Below, piece after piece: positions 43,768 to 52,716 of a DNA stretch of 64,000 nucleotides (positions within the stretch are counted from its first letter, which is position 1; the number at the start of each line of letters is the position of its first letter). This DNA is from Marinomonas sp. CT5 (GTDB lineage Bacteria > Pseudomonadota > Gammaproteobacteria > Pseudomonadales > Marinomonadaceae). The stretch covers positions 2,304,055 to 2,368,054 of the forward strand of contig NZ_CP025572.1 of assembly GCF_018336975.1 (NCBI RefSeq). The letters are read 5' to 3'. The translations under genes were made by a program, and so were the position numbers. The notes under the pieces are model-generated. The model ran no database searches. It was not told the origin of the DNA and saw nothing but the letters and a program-made list of their open reading frames with translations.

Positions 43768-44508
43768 ATGGTACTGAGTAATTCAAAGATAAGCACAATT
43801 GCTTTTGATGCAGATGATACGCTTTGGAAAAATGAAGATATTTTTATTCATGCACAAGATGAGTTTATAAATCTTCTCCTACCGTATCATGACGAGTCTT
43901 ATATTCGTTCTCATCTAGCTGGAGTACAGATCAAAAACTTGCAGCATTTTGGTTATGGTATTAAGGGATTTACACTTTCAATGATAGAAACGGCTATCGA
44001 ATTAACGGAAGGCCGTATAATTGGGAGTGAAATACAAACTATCATTGAGCTTGCAAAATGTATGCTCGCGTCGCCTGTAGAAGTATTACCGAATATTGAA
44101 ACTGTTCTCACCAAGTTGAAAGCTAAGTATCGTTTATTGGTTATTACTAAAGGGGATTTACTCGATCAAGAAAGTAAACTAGCCCGATCGGGAATTGCTG
44201 AATACTTTGATGCTATCGAAATCATTAGTGAAAAAAACTCTCTGACTTACAAGCAAATTTTGCAAAGGCACAATGTGCTTCCAGAGAACTTCTTAATGAT
44301 TGGCAACTCTTTAAAATCAGATATTTTGCCAGTGCTCGATATCGGAGCGAAAGCCTTACACATACCTTACCATACAACATGGGATCACGAGAAAGTGACT
44401 GATGACACTTTATCTTCGTATCAAAACATCGAAACGATTAGTGATATTTGTCATATTTTTGATTACTTAGCGCTTTCCTCATCAAATATAAAGGCAACAG
44501 TTTTATGA
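43768..44508 (+). CDS. HAD-superfamily hydrolase (YrfG/GPH-like)
   Basis: This 246-residue phosphatase-type protein has HAD motif I FDADDTLW (about 13-20), a helical cap domain (about 25-95), motif II VITKGD (about 130-135) and motif IV MIGNSLKSDI (about 177-186). Motif I has Asp-x-Asp, expected for nucleophile and general acid. The substrate is unknown. It is tightly packed behind hemH and overlaps the next gene by 4 bases (ATGA), so the three are probably one transcript. The ribosome site is weak, consistent with coupling to hemH. Confidence 0.85.
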   Translation: MVLSNSKISTIAFDADDTLWKNEDIFIHAQDEFINLLLPYHDESYIRSHLAGVQIKNLQHFGYGIKGFTLSMIETAIELTEGRIIGSEIQTIIELAKCMLASPVEVLPNIETVLTKLKAKYRLLVITKGDLLDQESKLARSGIAEYFDAIEIISEKNSLTYKQILQRHNVLPENFLMIGNSLKSDILPVLDIGAKALHIPYHTTWDHEKVTDDTLSSYQNIETISDICHIFDYLALSSSNIKATVL

Positions 44509-44876
44509 CTATTTTAAAAATTTGTGTGTGCATGCTAGCTCTAATATCAATGATGGTCCACTCTGAAGAAAGCTCCCTAGATAAAGCCAAGAATAGTGCC
44601 GCTAATTTATGGGATAAAACAAAAACAACTGCCGAGGAGATTGCTCAAACAACTACCGAAAAAGCGTCCGAATTTGGTAAAAAAGCTTCAGATGTCGGCA
44701 AAAAGGTATCAAAGAAGACAAAAGAAACGGGTGAAGTCGTTTGGGATAAAATGCAAGAAGTCGGTGCTGCTGCCGCAGAAGGGGCAAGAAATAGTGCTTC
44801 TAAAATAAGAACTTATGTGGGGGAAAGAAAGGGGTGTGATGAAGACACAGTATTTTGCTATAAAGACAAAGAATAA
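44505..44876 (+). CDS. Small secreted LEA-like repeat protein, function unknown
   Basis: This 123-residue protein has an N-terminal signal peptide (LKICVCMLALISMMVHSEE, cleavage near residue 20). A low-complexity helical region follows (about 24-105), built from imperfect 11-residue units such as LWDKTKTTAEE, EKASEFGKKAS and KTKETGEVVWD. The Ala/Lys/Glu/Thr composition recalls group 3 LEA proteins and YtxH-like proteins. The C-terminus has two cysteines (GCDEDTVFCYKDKE) that could form a disulfide in the periplasm. It is probably co-transcribed with the HAD gene and the zinc-finger gene. No function can be assigned. Confidence 0.75.
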   Translation: MTILKICVCMLALISMMVHSEESSLDKAKNSAANLWDKTKTTAEEIAQTTTEKASEFGKKASDVGKKVSKKTKETGEVVWDKMQEVGAAAAEGARNSASKIRTYVGERKGCDEDTVFCYKDKE

Positions 44877-44881
44877 AGTAA

Positions 44882-45397
44882 ATGCAGGAAAAGTCCGATA
44901 AAGCATCAAGAGAACCGGTGTCGAGTAACTGGGAACAAGAGTTTCTAGAACAAAATGACGTACACATTAAAGCGGCCAAAGTTCGTTATAGATGCCCCAA
45001 ATGTGAAAGCCTATTAACTCTTAAGAAAGGATCTAATGGCCCTTTTTGGGGATGTGAGTCATATCCTACCTGCGATTACACCGCTAATGATGAGGCGGGT
45101 AAGCCTGTAAGAGCAAAGCGTTATTTCTGTCCCGCCTGTCAGTCCCCACTGAGAAAGAAAAGCTTTAAAGATAATGTTTTTTGGGGATGTTCAAACTACC
45201 CAAATTGCAAGGTAACAGTTGAAGATGATAATGGTGCTCCTTCAAGCACCAAAAAATACCCATGTCGTAAATGTGGTCATTACTTGGTTAGGAAGAAAAG
45301 TAAAAATGGTTATTTTTGGGGGTGCATTACTTATCCCAAATGCACAAATACACTTAATGATGATAAGGGGCTTCCTGTTTTAAAGAAAAAACGCTGA
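44882..45397 (+). CDS. Triple C4 zinc-finger protein (topoisomerase I C-terminal-type)
   Basis: This 171-residue protein has three tandem copies of the topoisomerase DNA-binding C4 zinc finger: CPKC...GCESYPTC (about 38-63), CPAC...GCSNYPNC (about 84-109) and CRKC...GCITYPKC (about 131-156). Each has a conserved FWGC core. In TopA these fingers bind single-stranded DNA. Here they stand alone without a topoisomerase domain, like E. coli YrdD-type proteins. It lies 5 bases after the LEA-like gene and is convergent with the epimerase gene. Confidence 0.88.
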   Translation: MQEKSDKASREPVSSNWEQEFLEQNDVHIKAAKVRYRCPKCESLLTLKKGSNGPFWGCESYPTCDYTANDEAGKPVRAKRYFCPACQSPLRKKSFKDNVFWGCSNYPNCKVTVEDDNGAPSSTKKYPCRKCGHYLVRKKSKNGYFWGCITYPKCTNTLNDDKGLPVLKKKR

Positions 45398-45404
45398 ATA
45401 CTAA

Positions 45405-46286
45405 CTAATAGCTCTTTTCTACAGCTTTTAACGCAGAATCTAGTTGTTTGTACTTAAAGCAAAAGTTTTGATCAATGAGTCTTTTGGGGATAATTTTAGG
45501 ACCTTCAGTTAGCAAACTAGCCATCTCACCAAAAATAATGCTCAATAGCCACCTTGGAGTCGGTAAAATAGCGGGTCTATTTAATGAATTGGCATATAAG
45601 CGAGCGAATTGGCCTTGCTGTACTATTTGTGGAGACACCAAGTTGTAAACTCCAGAAAATGATTTGTCTTGTATTGCTTCATCAATCGCTTTAATAACAT
45701 CATCAATATGAACCCAAGAAAACCACTGTTTTCCACCAGCAATAGGGCCTCCTGCTCCACACTTAAAAGGAAGTCGCATTTTAGCAAGAGCGCCTCCTTT
45801 TCCTAAAACGACACCTAGACGAAATATTACAACTCGCGCACCATCATTTAAAAAAGCTTTAGCCGATTGCTCCCAGGCAGCACAAAGTTTATGCGCAAAG
45901 CCTGAAGAAGGGGGAGTATCTTCGTAAAATATATCGTTAATTGATAAGCCATAGAACCCTACCGCTGACATTGAGATGACCAGTTTTGGAGGTTGGTTTA
46001 ATGCATTTTTAATATTGTCAGTTAACGTTACTCGACTATCGTATAAAGCCTTTTTTCGTTTTTCACTCCAAGCTTTTCCTGCAATATTCTCTCCGGCCAA
46101 ATTAATAAAAACATCAAATTGTTCATTTATTTCAGAAAGTAATGGTAGGGTAAGTTGATGTATCTTTTTATCGAGACGATTATCTACTTTTCTCACATAG
46201 GCAAATACTTCGTGGGAGTCATTAAGCAGTTTTTTGGTCAAAGATTGCCCAATAAATCCAGTAGCGCCCGATACGAGAATTTTCAT
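45405..46286 (-). CDS. TIGR01777/SDR39U1-family NAD(P)-binding epimerase, YfcH-like
   Basis: This 293-residue short-chain dehydrogenase-like protein has an N-terminal Rossmann motif GATGFIGQSL (about 8-17). It then has INLAGENIAGKAW (about 67-79), SAVGFYG (about 108-114), GVVLGKGGAL (about 155-164) and a C-terminal domain with LPTPRWLLSIIFGEMA. Its pattern matches the YfcH/SulA-like subgroup of unknown substrate. The start at 46286 follows AAGGAG; a much longer frame (from 46427) adds a hydrophobic segment not belonging to the family. It is convergent with the zinc-finger gene and divergent from the CbiX-like gene. Confidence 0.87.
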   Translation of the reverse strand: MKILVSGATGFIGQSLTKKLLNDSHEVFAYVRKVDNRLDKKIHQLTLPLLSEINEQFDVFINLAGENIAGKAWSEKRKKALYDSRVTLTDNIKNALNQPPKLVISMSAVGFYGLSINDIFYEDTPPSSGFAHKLCAAWEQSAKAFLNDGARVVIFRLGVVLGKGGALAKMRLPFKCGAGGPIAGGKQWFSWVHIDDVIKAIDEAIQDKSFSGVYNLVSPQIVQQGQFARLYANSLNRPAILPTPRWLLSIIFGEMASLLTEGPKIIPKRLIDQNFCFKYKQLDSALKAVEKSY

Positions 46287-46486
46287 TGAACTAAGCTCCT
46301 TTTCAACAGGGATGAAATTCATAATACGTATGAAAATAAAAAGAGGATCAATCACTTCCAAAATATAAGTAAGAAATGATTTTTTAATCAATTTAGGTAC
46401 AAGTTTAAAAGGTTTTTTGCACTGCACCTTCTTTTTCTAGAGTAGGATGGATAAAATGGCTAAATCAAGAAACATTAGGTATCAAA

Positions 46487-46864
46487 ATGCTACGCAAAGA
46501 ATACGATCACATCATACTTCTTGCACATGGAAGTCCAGACCCTCTTTGGAAGCAACCTTTCGAATCGTTGTACCAGCAAATTGTGGATGTTTATGGTGAA
46601 GATAACGCGAGCCTCGCATACATGGAGCTAACTTCTCCTTCATTAGAAGATGCAATAGCACAATTAGATACAAACGTTAATAAAGTCGCCGTCCTGCCTC
46701 TTTTTTTAGCTGTTGGTCGCCATCTGAGGCAAGATGTTCCAGCCCAAATCGATGCGTTACAAACAGAAATGCTAAAGATAGAGTTGTTACCTCCAATCGG
46801 TGAGGATGAGCTAGTCAAAGAGGCAATGAAATCCGTTGTTGCGAACCATTTAGGTAAGGTTTAA
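46487..46864 (+). CDS. CbiX/sirohydrochlorin chelatase-like protein
   Basis: This 125-residue single-domain protein matches short CbiX (CbiXS)-type chelatases, which insert Co2+ or Fe2+ into sirohydrochlorin. The two metal-binding histidines are in LLAHGSPDPLW (about 11-21) and FLAVGRHLRQDVP (about 71-83), with TSPSLEDAI between. Length equals that of archaeal CbiXS. Which metal or tetrapyrrole is used cannot be told from sequence. It precedes the condensin-like operon by 39 bases on the same strand, possibly by chance. Confidence 0.85.
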   Translation: MLRKEYDHIILLAHGSPDPLWKQPFESLYQQIVDVYGEDNASLAYMELTSPSLEDAIAQLDTNVNKVAVLPLFLAVGRHLRQDVPAQIDALQTEMLKIELLPPIGEDELVKEAMKSVVANHLGKV

Positions 46865-46903
46865 CAATGCTCTTATTTTTAGTTAATTCATGGAGTCTAA
46901 TGG

Positions 46904-48295
46904 ATGCTATTTAGACACTTGCCTGATGAAATATTTCAAGCGCTAAGCGGCTCAAATCGAGCATTAATAGAAGCAGTATTAAATGATCTCGCAGATGTTT
47001 TTTACGATCACGCTGAAGATCCAATTAAAGATAAGTCGACCATCATTGAATCGATTGAAGATACCCTTCATAAACTTGATACGCTTGCTTGGCATGATGA
47101 TCAAAAAGAATCTTTTGACTCACCAAAAACCATTCATGATTATGCATTAAGAATTTATCACCGCTTGGTTAATACCGGTTGGTTAGTAGAAGAGCAGGAG
47201 TTGTACCGAGTCAGTGTACTAATGACTCCACAAATCTCTATGTTACTTCGTTCACTGGTCGAAATCAGCCGCCATGGTAAGCGAAATTACGGTGCCACCG
47301 TACTTAGTATTCTTAGTAACTTAGAATCCGTTGCGAACCATCCTAAAGAGCGAGGAGTAACACTTCGGCAGTCAGCTGAGGCATCAAGAGATTTTTCGGC
47401 ACACTTAAATCAGATATTGCTTGGTATTCGTAGTCTACAACGAGAGCTTTTTGCGAGTAGAGACCCTAAAGCAATTGTCGCGGGATTCTTTGATTTATTT
47501 GTAGAAGGCATATTAATCGCTGACTATAAGACCATTAAAACCAGCAATAACCCGTTCCGTTTTAGGCGTCAAATTCTTGAGTTAACTCAGGAGTTTTTAA
47601 ACAACCCCGAAACCATGGGGCAAGTTGCACAGTGTTATGTTGATCAGCAGTTAATTACGATGGCAGAAGCTCAAGCCATGGTTGAAAAAGATTGCCGAGA
47701 TATCATCCAAACATTCAGTAATATTGAGCAACGCTTAGAGCGTATCGATGAATACCGTTATCGCTTAGAAAAACGCGCGGCGGATACGGCTCGTTACATG
47801 GATAGTTCAAGACCAGGTATGGCCAACAAAATTGCGGGCATTATTAGTGATGTCGCAAAATTCGAGAAGCTTCCGATCTTAAAAGACGTTGTGGGTGCCC
47901 GCTTTGTTGGTATGTCTTCGGCGGCACAGCCGACAAAACGCAGAGAGCCGCCACCACCGCGAGTCATGACCCCAACGGAAGTGTCTGCCGATGCGATAAA
48001 ATTAAGGGATCAACAGCGTCGTTTCCATGAGGCTCGCCAAGTAACAATCCCAAAAATGCACAATTACTTGGATTCGCAAATTGCGACAGGCAAACAAAAA
48101 CATATTCTCGATTTTACGATTGAATCTGTTGAAGATTTTGTTTGCTTTGATCATTTGCGTTACATCGGCTCACTAGGCGTGAGTGCGAAGAAGATAGAAG
48201 ATTTATTCGAAGTTCAGTTTACTAATCAGTACTTAGATGTGCACGGCTTCGTTGAATGTCGTGAATTTACTGTAGTGCGTAGGAGCAAAGCGTAA
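46904..48295 (+). CDS. MksF/JetA-like kleisin subunit of an SMC-like complex
   Basis: This 463-residue protein resembles the JetA (DUF5716-type)/MksF kleisin-like family. A winged-helix-like N-terminal region (IYHRLVNTGWLVEEQ about 86-100) is followed by long helices (TMGQVAQCYVDQQLITMAEAQ) and a C-terminal part. Wadjet JetA and condensin MksF bridge the heads of the JetC/MksB ATPase. Its TAA overlaps the ATG of the next gene (TAATG). GGAG lies 8 bases before the ATG. The operon has three subunits but no JetD nuclease next to it, so a chromosome-organising MksBEF role is as likely as plasmid defence. Confidence 0.85.
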   Translation: MLFRHLPDEIFQALSGSNRALIEAVLNDLADVFYDHAEDPIKDKSTIIESIEDTLHKLDTLAWHDDQKESFDSPKTIHDYALRIYHRLVNTGWLVEEQELYRVSVLMTPQISMLLRSLVEISRHGKRNYGATVLSILSNLESVANHPKERGVTLRQSAEASRDFSAHLNQILLGIRSLQRELFASRDPKAIVAGFFDLFVEGILIADYKTIKTSNNPFRFRRQILELTQEFLNNPETMGQVAQCYVDQQLITMAEAQAMVEKDCRDIIQTFSNIEQRLERIDEYRYRLEKRAADTARYMDSSRPGMANKIAGIISDVAKFEKLPILKDVVGARFVGMSSAAQPTKRREPPPPRVMTPTEVSADAIKLRDQQRRFHEARQVTIPKMHNYLDSQIATGKQKHILDFTIESVEDFVCFDHLRYIGSLGVSAKKIEDLFEVQFTNQYLDVHGFVECREFTVVRRSKA

Positions 48296-48948
48296 TGCTT
48301 AGAGAATTAAAAAAAGTTGTTGAAGAGTCTGGTAAGGACGCTCAAGAATTCCAACAGACAGCAAACTTTGTCATTGCCAATCAATTTGCCAGCGCCTACA
48401 AACATGGCCAACGTAAACACTATTTGCTTTTAGAGTCCTACCAAGATTATTTCGATAATTTATTTGATGCGTTAGGCATGAGACTCTACATTAACGAAAA
48501 CGAGCGATTGGCGGGTGTTTTACCCATTCAGAAAGAGGCTTTTGTCCGTTTGAAAACAGATGAAACCTTATTTTTATTAGTTCTTCGCCAAATTTACGAA
48601 GAAAAAATTGAGAACTTTGAAGTCGATAACGGCTTTGTTGCAACTAACACTCACACTATCTTAGATCGATTTGTTCAATTGGTTAAGCGTGAGATCCCAA
48701 CGGAAACGCGATTCAAAGATATCTTAGCCTTATTTAGTCGACACGGGATTATCATTCGCGGCAAATCCTATGAGGAAGACAGTAAAAACCAAATGATCAA
48801 CATTACTCCTGTTGTTCGCTTGATTGTAACGGAAGCGTATCTACGACAATTAGAGTCATTCAATGGTACTGATCCAGATGAAGATGAAGTTGCGGATGAA
48901 AATGCAAATGCCGAAACAGAAACAACGCAAGAAACAAATCAGGACTAG
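48295..48948 (+). CDS. MksE/JetB-like (DUF4194) subunit
   Basis: This 217-residue protein has the layout of the JetB/MksE KITE-type subunits. It has a winged-helix tandem with LLESYQDYFDNLFDALGMRLYINENERLAGV (about 42-72) and VKREIPTETRFKDILALFSRHGIIIR (about 130-155). A very acidic C-terminal tail follows (DPDEDEVADENANAETE). KITE subunits dimerise and bind the kleisin of the SMC-like complex. It is coupled by a one-base overlap to the jetA-like gene and is followed after 9 bases by the ATPase gene. Confidence 0.85.
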   Translation: MLRELKKVVEESGKDAQEFQQTANFVIANQFASAYKHGQRKHYLLLESYQDYFDNLFDALGMRLYINENERLAGVLPIQKEAFVRLKTDETLFLLVLRQIYEEKIENFEVDNGFVATNTHTILDRFVQLVKREIPTETRFKDILALFSRHGIIIRGKSYEEDSKNQMINITPVVRLIVTEAYLRQLESFNGTDPDEDEVADENANAETETTQETNQD

Positions 48949-48957
48949 GGCCAAAAT

Positions 48958-51900
48958 ATGAAAAAGTTAAATCGAATCGTATTAGTAAATTGGTACCTTC
49001 TTGGTGCAGAAGAAATCAGTATCCGCGGTAATACTGCCATCATAGGACCAACCGGTTCAGGTAAATCTTCATTATTGGACGCCATTCAAACCGTTCTGAC
49101 TGGTGCGAGCAAACGTCACCTTAACTACAACGCGAGTGCCAATGATGGCAAGGCCAGTGGTCGTAGTATTCGTTCTTATATTTTGGGGATGATTGATGCT
49201 GGCCAAGCCAATGCAAAAGCTTTTGGTACACAGCCAAGACAAGATGCGACGAGTTATCTTGCTCTTGTGTTCGAAGATAGCATTACAGGTAAAGAGTCTA
49301 CTGTTGGCTTAGCGCTGAGCGCATCACTAGCCTCACCAGATGAAGATGTACTTGGTCGTTTTGTTCTGTCTAACTATGGCGTAAGAAAATCAGACTTTAT
49401 TGATGCAATGGAAGGCAAAAGCTACAAAGCTAAGCCATGGATTGAAGTACGTGAGGCAATGAAAAAAGTCTGTCTAGACCCATATATCAAGTCAGGCAGT
49501 GCTTCAGCAACTCAGTATATTAATCGTTACCTTGAAGAACTTAGCCCCAGTGCAGATCATCTGATTACATTGGATAGCTTTCTTAAAAACTTTAAGAATG
49601 CGTTAAAATTTGTGCCTATTGCTTCTCCTACGCGATTTGTTCAAGACTTTGTTTTGGCTGAAGCGCCATTGCAGGTGGGTGCCTATCAGAAATCTTTGAC
49701 TGAATACCGTCAACTAGAAGCAAAAACACTTGAAGTATCAAAGCGTATTGATGATTTAAAACTGATTCAACAAGACTGTGAAAAGAAACATCAACATGAG
49801 CAGAGTGCAATTAACTACCAATGGATTGCAACTGAGGCTCGCTTTGATGAGCTTGGCAGTAAGCAAGATGACATTCAAGATCAGTACGAACTTCAAAAAG
49901 AGCGTGAAGAAGAGATTGAAGAAGAATTAGCGACTCAAGCTAGCTTGCTTAAGCAATTGCAAGGTCAGTTGCTTCGATTTGAGCAGCAATATGAGCATTC
50001 CGATGTTGGTTTAAAATTGCAGCAGTTAGAGCAGAATAAGAAGTTGCTAACACTTCAAGGTCAGCAAGATCAGAAAGCTATTTTACAAGTTCGACAGTTA
50101 ATTATCTTATTATCTGCGTTACATTCTTTTGAGGATTTACTTTCTAAAGAAGCGATCGCGCTGGTAAACGAGTTTTCCCAGTTTAGTCAATTGATCACAG
50201 AAGAAGGTCGCATAGAAGGCAACCTTAAGCCTCTCACTCAAAAGCTTGCTGAATTGAATGATCTTTTAGACAAAGAGAAGTCTCAGATATTTGCTCAACG
50301 ATCTGAATTGAACCGCACAATTCTTAACTTAAAAGATGAATGCAAGCAATTAGAGTCAGATGTGTCTTCATTGAAAGGGGGAGTTAGTCCTCTTTCTCAG
50401 AATACAAAACGACTAATCGCTTTATTAAAAGACGCCAATATTGTTGCTACACCATTGAGTCATTTAGCCGAAGTGACGGACAGGAAGTGGCAAGACGCCA
50501 TTGAAGGTTACCTTGGGGCTCAGCGTGAAGCTTTGATTGTAGAACCTGAAGATGCCGAAGAAGCCATTCGAATCTTCCGTGCTCACCGACGCCAATTAAT
50601 GGGTTGTCGTGTTATTGATACAACTCAGACTCGACTTTGGCTAAATCGTGGTGATCACAATTCTGCTTTACGATTTATTCGTTGCAATAATGACCATGCG
50701 CAAGCTTATTTAAACCGTCGTCTTGGTGGTATCAAACCGGTAGACACTGAGCGTGAACTTCTTCGTGAAGACAGCGCTATGACAGCGGATGGCATGTTGA
50801 AGCTTGCTGGTACTATCTCTACGATCCGCTTTGTGCCTCATATGATGGTTGGTATTAATACCGAAGGCATGCGCGAATCAAGGGAAAAACAGCTTGCAAG
50901 TTTAAGTGGCGAGTTAATGAACTTCCTTAAAGCGGATCAACGCTTAGAGCAGACCGATACACTGCTTGGTCGAATAATGGTTAATAATCAATTCGATGCA
51001 GAGAGTATTGGTAATGCCAGCCATACGGTTACTCGTTTAACTCAAGAGCTAGAATCTGTAGAAGCAGAAATAGCCCAATTGCAAAAGCATGACGATACCG
51101 AGTTACAAGAACGAATAGAAGAGCTTAAAGCTCGTATCGCTAGCGTTGAACTTGATCAGAAGAAATTGGATCGTGAGCGCCAGCAGATCGCAGAGCAGTT
51201 TGGTGCTTTAAATACTCAAAAAAGCCAGTTGAGTTCTGCTTTGGCAGCCCTTGATGAAGAACGTAATCGCCTGACGTCCAATCCAAGATACGATGCCGAA
51301 TTCGCCAGTGAGCGATATGCCTTGCTAGAAAGCAGTATGGTAAATGGTGCGGCTATATACAAAGAGGCCATTAGTCGTTCTGAAAAAGCCAGTGAAAAAG
51401 CACGTAGCTTTGATCAAAAAGTACGTAAAGAAGTGGCTGACCATTATGGTAAATATCATAATGCCAATTTAGATAATGATGTTCAGCTGGATTACTTAGA
51501 ATCTAAGTTTGAAGAATTTGAGCATTATGTTTCTTACCAAATCGATGTGCTAAGCGAAACAGAGTTAGCCAAATACGCTAAACGAGCTGAGCTAGCTCGC
51601 AGAGAGGCTGAAGAAACCTTCCGTTCAGATTATGTATCTAAATTGAAAGACTCTCTTGATCAAGTGGCCCACATTATTCGTGAACTTAATCACAGCTTGA
51701 AGCGTCGACCATTTAACCAAGAAATTTATCAATTCCGCTATTATCCTAATGGTGATATGAAGGATATTTTGGACCTAGTTGAACGATTCAGTGCGCAAGA
51801 TCAAGCGAATGTAGGTGGTTTATTCGATCCGCATTTAAACGATGACCCTGACCATTTGCGTGCAATCGAATCCATTCAAGAACTGATTTCAGATGAAGAG

Positions 51901-52374
51901 AAACAACAAGATCTCGCTGATTACAGAAAATTCTATAACTTTGAAGTCGATATTCTCGACGCGGATGGCAATAAGAAAACTACCCTTAGTCAGCGTATTC
52001 AAACAGGTTCAGGTGGTGAGCACCAAATTCCATTCTACTTAGCAATTGCGGCGGCCTTATCGACCACTTATCGCTTGCATGAAACAATGGAAGGCGAAAT
52101 TGTGGGTGGTTTCTCATTGGCTATGTTTGATGAAGCCTTCAATAAGATCGATATGGTAAAAACGTCTACTTGTATGGGCTTCATGAAAGACATTGGGCTT
52201 CAAGTTATAGCAGCCGCACCCGATGATAAACGTGCCGTTATGGCCGCTAATATGGATACTATTATTAGTGTTTGGCGTGAAGGCGGTGCTGTATCGATTG
52301 ATGTGGCTTACCCAAAAGAAAAAGGGCAAGTATTACTTAATGGACAATCTGAACAATTAGGTGCTCCGGTATAG
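48958..52374 (+). CDS. MksB/JetC-like SMC-type ATPase
   Basis: This 1138-residue ATPase has an SMC/MukB-like architecture. Walker A GPTGSGKSS (30-38) sits in the N-terminal head. Two long coiled coils flank a hinge-like region (about 470-640), and the C-terminal head has signature SGGEHQ (1018-1023) and Walker B FSLAMFDEA with Asp1058 and Glu1059. This matches the JetC/MksB class (COG4913-like). Such proteins form loop-extruding complexes; in Wadjet they partner with JetD to cleave plasmids. No JetD-like gene (Toprim-containing) lies within this window. The coiled-coil length is compatible with both MksB and JetC. bolA begins 11 bases after its stop. Confidence 0.9.
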   Translation: MKKLNRIVLVNWYLLGAEEISIRGNTAIIGPTGSGKSSLLDAIQTVLTGASKRHLNYNASANDGKASGRSIRSYILGMIDAGQANAKAFGTQPRQDATSYLALVFEDSITGKESTVGLALSASLASPDEDVLGRFVLSNYGVRKSDFIDAMEGKSYKAKPWIEVREAMKKVCLDPYIKSGSASATQYINRYLEELSPSADHLITLDSFLKNFKNALKFVPIASPTRFVQDFVLAEAPLQVGAYQKSLTEYRQLEAKTLEVSKRIDDLKLIQQDCEKKHQHEQSAINYQWIATEARFDELGSKQDDIQDQYELQKEREEEIEEELATQASLLKQLQGQLLRFEQQYEHSDVGLKLQQLEQNKKLLTLQGQQDQKAILQVRQLIILLSALHSFEDLLSKEAIALVNEFSQFSQLITEEGRIEGNLKPLTQKLAELNDLLDKEKSQIFAQRSELNRTILNLKDECKQLESDVSSLKGGVSPLSQNTKRLIALLKDANIVATPLSHLAEVTDRKWQDAIEGYLGAQREALIVEPEDAEEAIRIFRAHRRQLMGCRVIDTTQTRLWLNRGDHNSALRFIRCNNDHAQAYLNRRLGGIKPVDTERELLREDSAMTADGMLKLAGTISTIRFVPHMMVGINTEGMRESREKQLASLSGELMNFLKADQRLEQTDTLLGRIMVNNQFDAESIGNASHTVTRLTQELESVEAEIAQLQKHDDTELQERIEELKARIASVELDQKKLDRERQQIAEQFGALNTQKSQLSSALAALDEERNRLTSNPRYDAEFASERYALLESSMVNGAAIYKEAISRSEKASEKARSFDQKVRKEVADHYGKYHNANLDNDVQLDYLESKFEEFEHYVSYQIDVLSETELAKYAKRAELARREAEETFRSDYVSKLKDSLDQVAHIIRELNHSLKRRPFNQEIYQFRYYPNGDMKDILDLVERFSAQDQANVGGLFDPHLNDDPDHLRAIESIQELISDEEKQQDLADYRKFYNFEVDILDADGNKKTTLSQRIQTGSGGEHQIPFYLAIAAALSTTYRLHETMEGEIVGGFSLAMFDEAFNKIDMVKTSTCMGFMKDIGLQVIAAAPDDKRAVMAANMDTIISVWREGGAVSIDVAYPKEKGQVLLNGQSEQLGAPV

Positions 52375-52385
52375 CCGAGAACGAT

Positions 52386-52691
52386 ATGATTATACAAAAT
52401 CAAATAGATCAACGTATCAAAGAACAACTGGATGTTCATCATATGACACTTGAAAATGAGAGTTATATGCATAATGTGCCTAAAGGAAGTGAGTCTCACT
52501 TTAAGCTTGTTCTTGTTAGTGATGCTTTTGAAGGTAAAAGGCTCGTTCAACGTCATCAGCTTGTTTATGGCGTGCTGCAAGAAGAAATGACGAAAATTCA
52601 TGCTTTAGCTATGCACCTATATTCAATAAAAGAGTGGGGCGAGCGCAATGCGCTTGCTCCATTATCACCCAAATGCCATGGAGGCGAGTAG
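52386..52691 (+). CDS. bolA: BolA-family protein
   Basis: This 101-residue protein has the BolA fold: an N-terminal helix (IDQRIKEQLDVHHM), then HFKLVLVSDAFEGKRLVQRHQLVYGVL (about 38-64) with the conserved His and the helix-turn, and the C-terminal helix IHALAMHLYSIKEW. BolA proteins bind monothiol glutaredoxins and [2Fe-2S] clusters, and some bind DNA and affect morphology and biofilm. Its place 11 bases behind the SMC-like ATPase gene suggests co-transcription. A role in that complex is not known. The STAS gene starts downstream. Confidence 0.9.
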   Translation: MIIQNQIDQRIKEQLDVHHMTLENESYMHNVPKGSESHFKLVLVSDAFEGKRLVQRHQLVYGVLQEEMTKIHALAMHLYSIKEWGERNALAPLSPKCHGGE

Positions 52692-52716
52692 GGAAGCCCC
52701 CAAACTCGGTTTAGTA

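Noticed and set aside
46904..52374. Calling the operon a complete Wadjet defence system
   Set aside because: The nuclease gene jetD is not present in or next to the operon, and MksBEF condensins share these three subunits. Only the JetABC/MksFEB-type label is supported.
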